Positions 39,675 through 47,308 of a stretch of 64,000 nt of DNA are shown here, piece by piece (the first letter of the stretch is position 1; each line of letters begins with the position of its first letter). Where the stretch lies: positions 1,984,001 to 2,048,000 of the forward strand of contig NZ_CP040709.1 of assembly GCF_005952805.1 (NCBI RefSeq). The letters are read 5' to 3'. The stretch is from Inhella inkyongensis. GTDB lineage: Bacteria; Pseudomonadota; Gammaproteobacteria; Burkholderiales; Burkholderiaceae_C. A program made the translations under genes and the position numbers. The notes beneath the pieces are model-generated. The model did no database searches. It was not told where the DNA came from and worked only from the letters and a program-made list of their open reading frames with translations.

Positions 39675-40190
39675 ATGACGGATAGCTTCTTCCTCAGCTG
39701 GGCCGACCTGATGGTGCTGGTCTTGCTGCTGATCTCCCTGGTGGTCGGCGCCTGGCGCGGGCTGGTGCTGGAGGTCTTCTCTTTGGCCGCCTGGGTGCTG
39801 GCTTACTTCGCGGCGCCTTGGCTCGCCCCGGTGGTGGAGGGCTGGCTGCCAGCCAAGCTCTCGCAAGGGGGCTGGCAGGAACTGGCTGCCTTGGTGCTGG
39901 CCTTTGTGCTGATCCTGATGCTCTGCGGCCTGTGTGGCCGATTGCTGCGCATGCTGTTGCACGCCACCCCGCTGGCTTTCATGGATCGGCTGCTGGGCGC
40001 CGGCTTTGGCCTGCTGCGTGGCCTGCTGCTCGCCCTGCTGGCGGCGGTGTTGATCGGATTCACGCCTTTCAAGCGCCATCCAGCCTGGACGGACTCCCAG
40101 GCGCGCCCCATTCTTCATGCGCTCTTGCAGGCGGCAGCGCCCATGCTGCCCAAGTCCCTGCAGGATCTGCTCGAATCTCGCAAGACTTAA
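39675..40190 (+). CDS. cvpA: CvpA-family membrane protein
   Basis: A 171-residue inner-membrane protein with about four hydrophobic spans (LMVLVLLLISLVVGAWRGL; VFSLAAWVLAYFA; LAALVLAFVLILMLCGL; GLLRGLLLALLAAVLIG). In E. coli CvpA is needed for colicin V production and sits before purF, exactly as here (12 bp gap). I chose the ATG at 39675; the TTG one codon before is equally open. Confidence 0.9.
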   Translation: MTDSFFLSWADLMVLVLLLISLVVGAWRGLVLEVFSLAAWVLAYFAAPWLAPVVEGWLPAKLSQGGWQELAALVLAFVLILMLCGLCGRLLRMLLHATPLAFMDRLLGAGFGLLRGLLLALLAAVLIGFTPFKRHPAWTDSQARPILHALLQAAAPMLPKSLQDLLESRKT

Positions 40191-40202
40191 AGGACTTCCA
40201 CC

Positions 40203-41711
40203 ATGTGCGGCATCGTTGGCGCCATTTCCCACCAGCCCGTGAACCAGTTGCTGTATGACAGTCTGCTGCTGCTTCAGCATCGCGGTCAGGACGCCGCCGG
40301 CATCGTCACCATGGAGGGCACGAAGTGCTTCATGCACAAGGCCAAGGGCATGGTTCGGGATGTGTTTCGCACCCGCAATATGCGCGCGTTGCCCGGCCGC
40401 ATTGGCCTCGGTCAGGTGCGCTACCCCACGGCGGGCAATGCCCACAGCGAAGAGGAAGCCCAGCCTTTCTATGTGAACGCGCCCTTTGGCCTGGTGCTGG
40501 TTCACAACGGCAACCTCACCAATGCCGCCGCCCTGCGCCAGGAGATGTTTGACCTGGACCGCCGCCACATCAACACCGAGAGTGACACCGAGGTGTTGAT
40601 CAACGTCGTTGCGCACGAACTCGAAAAGGCCGCACGTGACCTGCCTTTGGATCCGGCCGCTGTTTTCAAGGCCGTGCGGGCGGTGCATGCGCGTCTGCGC
40701 GGCAGCTACGGCGTGATCGCCTTGATTGCCGGGCATGGTTTGTTGGCTTTCCGGGATCCCTACGGCATCCGTCCGCTGTGCTTCGGTCGCGGCCAGGACG
40801 GTGAGTGGATGGTGGCCAGCGAGTCGGTGGTGCTGGAGGGCACGGGCTACAAAATCGAGCGCGATGTGGCGCCCGGCGAGGCCCTCTTCATTGATGCGAA
40901 AGGCGTGCTGCACACCGAACAATGCGCGGCCGCGCCGACGCTGAACCCCTGCATGTTCGAGTTCGTCTACCTGGCCCGCCCGGACTCGGTGCTGGATGGC
41001 ATCTCGGTCTATCAGGCGCGCCTCAATATGGGCGAGACGCTGGCTCAGCGCGTCATCTCCACCATTCCGCCCAGCGAGATCGATGTGGTGATCCCGATTC
41101 CGGAGTCGAGCCGACCCTCGGCCATGCAGCTGGCCCATCGCATCGGCAAGCCCTATCGTGAGGGCTTCGTGAAGAACCGCTACGTGGGTCGAACCTTCAT
41201 CATGCCGGGGCAGGGCGTGCGCAAGAAGTCGGTGCGCCAAAAGCTCAATGCGATTTCCCAAGAGTTCAAGGGGCGGCGCGTGCTTTTGGTGGATGACTCC
41301 ATCGTGCGCGGCACGACCTCGAAGGAGATCGTGCAAATGGCGCGGGAGGCCGGGGCCACCAAGGTCTATATGGCTTCGGCGGCGCCGCCGGTGAAGTTTC
41401 CCAATGTCTATGGCATCGACATGCCCACCAGCACCGAGCTGATCGCGCACGGTCGCAGCCTGGAGGAGATCCGCGCCTACATCGGCGCTGACGCGCTGAT
41501 CTACCAGGACGTGGACGCCATGAAACGGGTGGTGGCGGCCTTGCGCCCGGGGCTCGACGGCTTTGAGGCCAGTTGCTTTGACGGCGTCTACGTCACCGGT
41601 GACATCGGTGCTGAGCAGATTGCCGCCATGCAGGCCCAGCGCCCCAAGGCGGGCGCAGAAGAGGACGCTGCCGCAACCGGCCGCCTGGCGCTGCAGGAGC
41701 GCGGTGAATGA
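40203..41711 (+). CDS. purF: amidophosphoribosyltransferase
   Basis: First committed enzyme of purine synthesis. The 502-residue protein starts MCGIVGA; Cys2 is the glutamine amidotransferase nucleophile after Met removal. The PRPP motif VLLVDDSIVRGTTS is in the C-terminal half. The C-terminal ~20 residues are low-complexity. The stop overlaps metZ (ATGA). Confidence 0.97.
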   Translation: MCGIVGAISHQPVNQLLYDSLLLLQHRGQDAAGIVTMEGTKCFMHKAKGMVRDVFRTRNMRALPGRIGLGQVRYPTAGNAHSEEEAQPFYVNAPFGLVLVHNGNLTNAAALRQEMFDLDRRHINTESDTEVLINVVAHELEKAARDLPLDPAAVFKAVRAVHARLRGSYGVIALIAGHGLLAFRDPYGIRPLCFGRGQDGEWMVASESVVLEGTGYKIERDVAPGEALFIDAKGVLHTEQCAAAPTLNPCMFEFVYLARPDSVLDGISVYQARLNMGETLAQRVISTIPPSEIDVVIPIPESSRPSAMQLAHRIGKPYREGFVKNRYVGRTFIMPGQGVRKKSVRQKLNAISQEFKGRRVLLVDDSIVRGTTSKEIVQMAREAGATKVYMASAAPPVKFPNVYGIDMPTSTELIAHGRSLEEIRAYIGADALIYQDVDAMKRVVAALRPGLDGFEASCFDGVYVTGDIGAEQIAAMQAQRPKAGAEEDAAATGRLALQERGE

Positions 41712-42946
41712 GCCAGGCCGAGCGCCGAGTTCCGGGGACGCTGCCCGCCGGCTTGAGGCCCGAGACCCTGGCGGTCCGCAGCGCGCTGCCGCCCAGCCAA
41801 TATGGTGAGAACTCCGAGGCTCTGTTCCTGACCAGCGCCTATGTGCAGCCCGATGCCGAGACTTCGGCGCGGCGCTTCGCCAACAACGAGGACTTCACCT
41901 ACAACCGCACCAGCAACCCGACGGTGCGCAGCCTGGAAGCGCGCCTGGCCGCCCTGGAGGGGGCCGAGGCCGCCATTGCGACGTCCACCGGCATGAGCGC
42001 AATCTTGCTGCTGGCCATGGGCCTGCTTAAGGCCGGGGATCATGTGCTGTGCTCGCGCTCGGTGTTCGGCTCAACGATCAATCTGTTTGCCAAAGAGTTT
42101 GGCAAGTTCGGTGTGCAGACCAGCTTTGTGTCGCAGACTGATTTGGGCGAATGGCGTGCGGCAATCACGCCCACCACCCGATTGCTGTTTGCCGAGACAC
42201 CGACCAACCCCTTGACCGAGGTCTGCGACATCCGCGCCCTGGCCGATCTGGCTCATGAGGCCGGGGCCCTGCTGGTGGTGGACAACACCTTCTGCACCCC
42301 GGCCCTTCAGCGTCCGCTGGAGCTCGGAGCCGATCTGGTCATGCATGCCGGCACCAAGTTTCTGGATGGCCAGGGACGGGTGATGGCAGGCAGTGTGTGT
42401 GGTCCGCGCCGGATCATTCAGGACGTGCTGGCACCGGTGTTGCGCACGGTGGGCATGACGATTTCGCCCTTCAATGCCTGGGTGGTCCTCAAGGGCTTGG
42501 AGACCCTCAAGCTGCGCATGGAGGCGCACAGCCGGCAGGCCATGGCCATCGCACAGTGGCTAGAGGCGCATCCGCGTGTCGCGCGGGTCCACTACCCTGG
42601 CTTGTCCAGCCACCCCCAGCATGCCCTGGCGCTGCGTCAGCAAGGCGGGCAGGGCGGGGCGGTGCTGTCCTTTGAGCTGCAGGGGCATGATCCCGAAGCG
42701 GCGAAGGCGGCGGCCTTTCATGTCATTGACAGTACGCAGCTGCTCTCGATCGCCACGAATCTAGGCGACACCAAATCCATCCTCTGTCATCCCGCCACCA
42801 CCTCGCATGGCCGCCTCAGCGAGGCTCAGCGGCAGGCCGCAGGCATTGGCCAAGGCCTGCTGCGACTGGCCGTTGGCCTGGAGCATGTGGACGACATCAC
42901 TGACGATTTGCAGCGTGGCCTTGCCACCCTGCCGCACTCCCTATGA
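41708..42946 (+). CDS. metZ: O-succinylhomoserine sulfhydrylase
   Basis: Gamma-family PLP enzyme making homocysteine from O-succinylhomoserine and sulfide. The 412-residue protein carries the PLP Lys in [16 protein letters not shown], and the TKFLDGQGR pattern favours MetZ over cystathionine synthases. It is translationally coupled to both purF and gltX by 4-bp overlaps. purF-metZ adjacency is widespread in beta- and gammaproteobacteria. Confidence 0.92.
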   Translation: MSQAERRVPGTLPAGLRPETLAVRSALPPSQYGENSEALFLTSAYVQPDAETSARRFANNEDFTYNRTSNPTVRSLEARLAALEGAEAAIATSTGMSAILLLAMGLLKAGDHVLCSRSVFGSTINLFAKEFGKFGVQTSFVSQTDLGEWRAAITPTTRLLFAETPTNPLTEVCDIRALADLAHEAGALLVVDNTFCTPALQRPLELGADLVMHAGTKFLDGQGRVMAGSVCGPRRIIQDVLAPVLRTVGMTISPFNAWVVLKGLETLKLRMEAHSRQAMAIAQWLEAHPRVARVHYPGLSSHPQHALALRQQGGQGGAVLSFELQGHDPEAAKAAAFHVIDSTQLLSIATNLGDTKSILCHPATTSHGRLSEAQRQAAGIGQGLLRLAVGLEHVDDITDDLQRGLATLPHSL

Positions 42947-44346
42947 ACCCTCATTTCAAGACCATTCGCACCCGCATCGCGCCCTCGCCAACGGGTTTCC
43001 TGCACCTGGGAACTGCGCGCACGGCGCTGTTCTCCTGGGCGTTCGCCCGCCATTTCGGCGGTCAGTTTGTGCTGCGCATCGAAGACACCGATGTGGCCCG
43101 CTCCACGCAGGACTCGGTCGAGCAGATCCTGGCCTCGATGCACTGGCTGGGCCTCGAATATGACGAGGGCCCGATCTATCAAATGCAGCGACTCGATCGC
43201 TACCAAGCGGTGGCGCAGCAGCTGATCTCAGCGGGCAAGGCCTATTACTGCTATTGCTCGCCGGAAGAGTTGGCCGCCATGCGCGAAGACCAAAAGGCGC
43301 GCGGAGAGAAGACCGGTTATGACGGCCGCTGGCGCCCGGCGCCTGGCAAGCAACTGCCTCCCGTGCCCGAAGGCGTCAAACCGGTGATCCGATTCGCCAA
43401 CCCGGAAGGCGGGGAGGTGGTTTGGGACGATCTGGTCAAGGGCCCGATCCGCATTGGCAACAAGGAAATCGACGACCTCATCATCGTTCGCCCCGATGGG
43501 GTGCCGACCTACAACTTCGCCGTGGTGGTGGATGACTGGGACATGCAGATCAGCCACGTCTTCCGTGGCGACGAGCATGTGAACAACACCCCCTGGCAGA
43601 TCAATTTGTTCGAAGCCTTGGGCGCACCGCTGCCGCAGTTCGGCCATGTGCCCATCATCCTGGGTGACGATGGCCTGAAGCTGTCCAAGCGGCGCGGCGC
43701 AGTCAGTGTTACTGCCTACGAAGAAGCCGGCTACTTGCCTGAGGCCATGCTGAACTACCTGGCCCGTCTGGGCTGGAGCCATGGCGATGACGAGATCTTT
43801 AGCCGCGAGCAATTGGTGGCATGGTTCGATGGGGCCCATCTGACCAAGAGCCCTGCGCAGTGGGACGCCGCCAAGCTGGAGTGGGTCAACGGCCAGTACA
43901 TCAAAGCGGCGGATGACGCACGATTGGCCAGCTTGGTCGCGCCACGCCTGAGCCGCCGCGGCTTGGTTGTTCCGCCGGACGCGCCCTTGGCCGCCCTGTG
44001 TGCACTGTTCAAGGATCGTTGCAGCACCCTGGAGGCCTTGGCTGATTGGCTGGTCATGTACTTCGGTCCGGTACAGGCCAGTGACGAAGATCGGGCTCAG
44101 CACCTGGGCGAGGCCGCCCGTGATGCGCTGGCCGCGTTGGCAATCGCATTGAAAGATGCTGAATGGACGCCTGCGGGTATCTCGTCCGCGATGAAGGCGG
44201 TACTGGCCCAGAAGGGCCTCAAGATGCCCCAACTGGCCATCCCTCTGCGTGTTTTGGTGTGCGGACGCACCCAGACGCCGGCCATTGACCAAGTGCTCGC
44301 GCTCTTCGATCGAAAAATTTTGATGGATCGCTTGCAAGCGCCGTAA
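42943..44346 (+). CDS. gltX: glutamyl-tRNA synthetase
   Basis: Class I synthetase charging tRNA-Glu. The 467-residue protein has the HIGH-type motif in [16 protein letters not shown] and the KMSKS-type motif as LKLSKRRGA. The ATG overlaps the metZ stop, placing it at the end of a purF-metZ transcript. Its substrate tRNA-Glu is encoded twice within 1 kb downstream. Confidence 0.97.
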   Translation: MNPHFKTIRTRIAPSPTGFLHLGTARTALFSWAFARHFGGQFVLRIEDTDVARSTQDSVEQILASMHWLGLEYDEGPIYQMQRLDRYQAVAQQLISAGKAYYCYCSPEELAAMREDQKARGEKTGYDGRWRPAPGKQLPPVPEGVKPVIRFANPEGGEVVWDDLVKGPIRIGNKEIDDLIIVRPDGVPTYNFAVVVDDWDMQISHVFRGDEHVNNTPWQINLFEALGAPLPQFGHVPIILGDDGLKLSKRRGAVSVTAYEEAGYLPEAMLNYLARLGWSHGDDEIFSREQLVAWFDGAHLTKSPAQWDAAKLEWVNGQYIKAADDARLASLVAPRLSRRGLVVPPDAPLAALCALFKDRCSTLEALADWLVMYFGPVQASDEDRAQHLGEAARDALAALAIALKDAEWTPAGISSAMKAVLAQKGLKMPQLAIPLRVLVCGRTQTPAIDQVLALFDRKILMDRLQAP

Positions 44347-44361
44347 AAGTCGGTCTATACT
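44332..44361 (+). promoter_or_regulatory. sigma-70-type promoter of the first tRNA trio
   Basis: TTGCAA (44332-44337) and TATACT (44356-44361) are 18 bp apart, at the very end of gltX and about 30 bp before the tRNA-Ala. The following leader contains TCGCTTGAAC, which also occurs in the second tRNA leader. Confidence 0.65.
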
Positions 44362-44392
44362 CTTAGTCTCGCTTGAACGGCGTACTTCTTTC

Positions 44393-44468
<76 letters not shown>

Positions 44469-44501
44469 ATCGCAAGTGCGCAGTTCAAGGTTGAAGGATT
44501 T

Positions 44502-44577
44502 GTCCCCTTCGTCTAGAGGCCTAGGACACGACCCTTTCACGGTTGTAACAGGGGTTCGAATCCCCTAGGGGACGCCA
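44502..44577 (+). tRNA. tRNA-Glu (anticodon TTC), copy 1
   Basis: 76 nt with encoded CCA. The acceptor stem is GTCCCCT/AGGGGAC, the anticodon loop CTTTCAC (anticodon TTC), and the T-arm GGGGTTCGAATCCCC. Confidence 0.95.
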
Positions 44578-44632
44578 GTTATAATGGATTGATAGCACCA
44601 GCGATGCAAATCGCAAACGCAATCACCACTGC

Positions 44633-44709
44633 GGAGTGGTAGTTCAGTTGGTTAGAATACCGGCCTGTCACGCCGGGGGTCGCGGGTTCGAGCCCCGTCC
44701 ACTCCGCCA
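44633..44709 (+). tRNA. tRNA-Asp (anticodon GTC), copy 1
   Basis: 77 nt with encoded CCA. The acceptor stem is GGAGTGG/CCACTCC, and the anticodon stem CCGGC/GCCGG has loop CTGTCAC (anticodon GTC). Confidence 0.95.
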
Positions 44710-44717
44710 AATATTAA

Positions 44718-44750
44718 ACAGCCTGCTGATCCAGTAGGCTGTTTTTCTTT
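44718..44750 (+). terminator. rho-independent terminator after tRNA trio 1
   Basis: An 11-bp stem (ACAGCCTGCTG/CAGTAGGCTGT, one G-T pair) with a 3-nt loop, followed by a T-rich run (TTTTCTTT). Confidence 0.85.
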
Positions 44751-44791
44751 ATAAGTGTGAGACGTTGGTTTGAAAAAACTTCTCAAGTATC

Positions 44792-44821
44792 TTGTGAAGT
44801 GGATTAAAACTGCGTTATAGT
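44792..44821 (+). promoter_or_regulatory. sigma-70-type promoter of the second tRNA trio
   Basis: TTGTGA (44792-44797) and TATAGT (44816-44821) are 18 bp apart. The leader again carries ATCGCTTGAAC shortly after the -10 element. Confidence 0.65.
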
Positions 44822-44853
44822 ATCGACATCGCTTGAACAGCGTGCCGCCTTCA

Positions 44854-44929
<76 letters not shown>

Positions 44930-44969
44930 TTGTTTTGCGGCGCGCGGTTCAGGTTTGTGAAGTTTCAGC

Positions 44970-45045
44970 GTCCCCTTCGTCTAGAGGCCTAGGACACGAC
45001 CCTTTCACGGTTGTAACAGGGGTTCGAATCCCCTAGGGGACGCCA
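44970..45045 (+). tRNA. tRNA-Glu (anticodon TTC), copy 2
   Basis: Identical to copy 1 at 44502-44577; anticodon TTC. The Glu-Asp spacer is also identical between the two trios. Confidence 0.95.
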
Positions 45046-45100
45046 GTTATAATGGATTGATAGCACCAGCGATGCAAATCGCAAACGCAATCACCACTGC

Positions 45101-45177
45101 GGAGTGGTAGTTCAGTTGGTTAGAATACCGGCCTGTCACGCCGGGGGTCGCGGGTTCGAGCCCCGTCCACTCCGCCA
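45101..45177 (+). tRNA. tRNA-Asp (anticodon GTC), copy 2
   Basis: Identical to copy 1 at 44633-44709; anticodon GTC. The identity between trios ends right after the CCA. Confidence 0.95.
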
Positions 45178-45184
45178 ATATTCG

Positions 45185-45217
45185 AGGGGTCTGCGCGAGC
45201 AGACCCCTTTTTCTTTT
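45185..45217 (+). terminator. rho-independent terminator after tRNA trio 2
   Basis: A 10-bp stem AGGGGTCTGC/GCAGACCCCT with a GCGA tetraloop, followed by TTTTCTTTT. It ends 20 bp before the first gene of the SMC trio. Confidence 0.88.
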
Positions 45218-45236
45218 GCGCGTCGCTTCTCCAGCC

Positions 45237-46565
45237 ATGTCCGATTCATTCGATACCGGCAGCGATAACTCCCAGCAGGGGTTTGCGGAGTATTTTCGAG
45301 AGGGTGAGGCACCTGACGACGCTGGTCGCTGGTGGCAGCTTGAGGCGCAGGAGCCCACACTCGAAGCACTGCGCGCCCTTTGTCAGGGCCCGGCCACGCT
45401 GGTCCGCCTGCGTCTTTGGGTGTTTCTGGAGTTGATGGCCCAGCCCGAAGGGCGGCTGAGCCGGGAGCAACTCAACCGCCACTTCCATGCCTTGACCGAT
45501 GAAGCGCTGGAGTTGGTGCTGCGGCGGCTCCGGGACGCCGAGCTGCTGAGCTGGGAGCCGGGCGATCAGGTCTACACATTGACCGGGCTGGCCCAGCGTC
45601 TGCTGGGATTGTTGGCGCCATTGAACGCAGCGCCCGCGCCCGATGACGAGCTGGCCACCTTGCTGGCGGGTGTGGCGGGGGCCCAGCAGCTTGGCACCCT
45701 TGAGCCTGGCCAGTTGCAGAGCCTCCAAGCCCAGCTGGTGCGCCTGAATGATGAATTCGCGGACGCCATTGCCAGTGGCTCCGAGTTCCGACTGCGCAAG
45801 GCCCGGGGGCGCTTTGAGCGCGCCTTGGGGTTGGTTGAAAAAGCCTCCGAAGCGCTGACGGCCATCATTCGTGGCGCGGCAGACCGAAACGATGCCCGGC
45901 TCGAACGTCTGGCCCGCGACCTGGGCTTGGCGCAGGCCAGGCTGCTGGCCATGGCCAGCCAGTTCAATCGCGCCCTGCAGCAGGCGGATCGGCAGCGCAT
46001 CAGCTTGGGATCCACGGGCATCACCACCACGGATGTTCGGCGCTGGCTGCAAGGGCAGGCCCATTTGGAAGACCTGTTGCTGGGTGCCTTTGCCCTGCCG
46101 GTGAGCCCGGTCTTTGTGGCTCAACACGAGTTGGTGGACACCACCGAGGGTGAGTTTGAGCGCACCAAGGCGCAGGCCCGACCCAAGGATGTACTGCCTG
46201 GGGCGCGAGCGGCTCCGCCGGGGCAGATGGAAGTCCTGTCCTTCCCGCCTGAATTGGGCCTGCTCAAAAGCTTGCTGCAGCGCTGGGGTCAAGAAGCCAA
46301 CGACGAGCGGCCCTTGGCCCCGGCCTTGCTGGGTGGCAGCTATGCCAAGGCCGCCTATCGCGCGCAGCTCCTGCCCTTGATGGGCGATCCGCAGTCCCGC
46401 GACATGGCCGGCGCCACTGGGGAGTTGGCTCGCCAGCCCTGGACGGCGCGCTTTGCCGTTGAACAAGGCCCCGTCGACGACCCCCATGTGCGCTGGATGA
46501 GCCAAGGCACGCTGCGACGCAGCGCGCCCTCCACCCAGACCCCGAACGAGGATCCGCTTCCATGA
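45237..46565 (+). CDS. MksF/MukF-like kleisin subunit of an SMC complex
   Basis: A 442-residue protein, no membrane segments. An N-terminal winged-helix segment (about residues 55-125: LWVFLELMAQPEGRLSREQL to LTGLAQRLLGLL) is followed by a long helical middle (FRLRKARGRFERALGLVEKA, ARDLGLAQARLLAMASQF) and a C-terminal domain. The first of three overlapping genes whose third is an SMC ATPase, it fits the F-E-B order and size of MksF; assignment rests on context more than motif. The ATG at 45237 has no clear ribosome site; a TTG 21 bp upstream lies next to the terminator T run. The stop overlaps the next gene (ATGA). Confidence 0.65.
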   Translation: MSDSFDTGSDNSQQGFAEYFREGEAPDDAGRWWQLEAQEPTLEALRALCQGPATLVRLRLWVFLELMAQPEGRLSREQLNRHFHALTDEALELVLRRLRDAELLSWEPGDQVYTLTGLAQRLLGLLAPLNAAPAPDDELATLLAGVAGAQQLGTLEPGQLQSLQAQLVRLNDEFADAIASGSEFRLRKARGRFERALGLVEKASEALTAIIRGAADRNDARLERLARDLGLAQARLLAMASQFNRALQQADRQRISLGSTGITTTDVRRWLQGQAHLEDLLLGAFALPVSPVFVAQHELVDTTEGEFERTKAQARPKDVLPGARAAPPGQMEVLSFPPELGLLKSLLQRWGQEANDERPLAPALLGGSYAKAAYRAQLLPLMGDPQSRDMAGATGELARQPWTARFAVEQGPVDDPHVRWMSQGTLRRSAPSTQTPNEDPLP

Positions 46566-47308
46566 GTCTGCCGTTTGACGACAGCGCCCAGCTGATTGCC
46601 CAGCTGCTGGCGCGCCGCTGGTTGCCGCGCAGCCATCCCCTGGTGCGCAAGGCGCTGATCGACACCGAGGTCTGGCGCCGATTGGAAGAGCGCGCCGCGG
46701 GTGTGGGTCTGCGAGTGGTTGACAACGTCCATGCCGACCACATCAGCCTGGCCTTGCAGCGCCAGGCCGAGAACGCGGTGTTCGGCGAGACCGCGCTCAA
46801 TGCGAACAACAACTTTGATCTGCCGCGCGACGGCGCCGCTTTGCTGGTCGTGATCTGGGCCTTGATCGTGCTGCCCAAGCGCCAGCGCCAGCTGGCGCGC
46901 ATCGAAGCCCACGAGGCCGGGCAAAGCGAGATGTTTGCCAGCGAGAAGCCCTTGCCGAGCGCGGACAAGGCGGCTCCCGTCTTGAGTGTGCGCAGTCTGC
47001 TGGCGGACTTCGGCAAACAGCTTGGCGGGGCCCTGCGCGTCAACACGCACTTGAAGCTGCTGGAACGTCAGGGCTTCATCCTTCGTCGAGGCGAAGAGAT
47101 TGCTGAAGGTCCGCTGCTGGACTTGCTGCTGGATTACGACCGCTTGGCGCCGCGCATCTTGGAAGGAGCCTTGGCCGATGTGCTTGGACAGGCCAGCGAT
47201 CCGCAGGCCGGTCCCGCCTTCAAGGTCATGCTGGAGGCCCGCCGCGCAGCGGCGCAAGCCGAGGAGCAGGGCTTGGATGACGAAGACAACCAGAGGGAGC
47301 CCGCCTGA
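46562..47308 (+). CDS. MksE/MukE-like (KITE) subunit of an SMC complex
   Basis: A 248-residue soluble protein between the kleisin-like and SMC genes. The C-terminal half has a winged-helix-like segment (VRSLLADFGKQLGGALRVNT, LLERQGFILRRGEEIAEG), as in KITE proteins; the N-terminal part (HADHISLALQRQAENAVFGE) precedes a hydrophobic helix (ALLVVIWALIVLP) that could be structural core. The acidic, Gln-rich tail is probably disordered. Position, length and coupling (ATGA upstream, TGATG downstream) match MksE. A direct homology search is needed to confirm. Confidence 0.62.
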   Translation: MSLPFDDSAQLIAQLLARRWLPRSHPLVRKALIDTEVWRRLEERAAGVGLRVVDNVHADHISLALQRQAENAVFGETALNANNNFDLPRDGAALLVVIWALIVLPKRQRQLARIEAHEAGQSEMFASEKPLPSADKAAPVLSVRSLLADFGKQLGGALRVNTHLKLLERQGFILRRGEEIAEGPLLDLLLDYDRLAPRILEGALADVLGQASDPQAGPAFKVMLEARRAAAQAEEQGLDDEDNQREPA

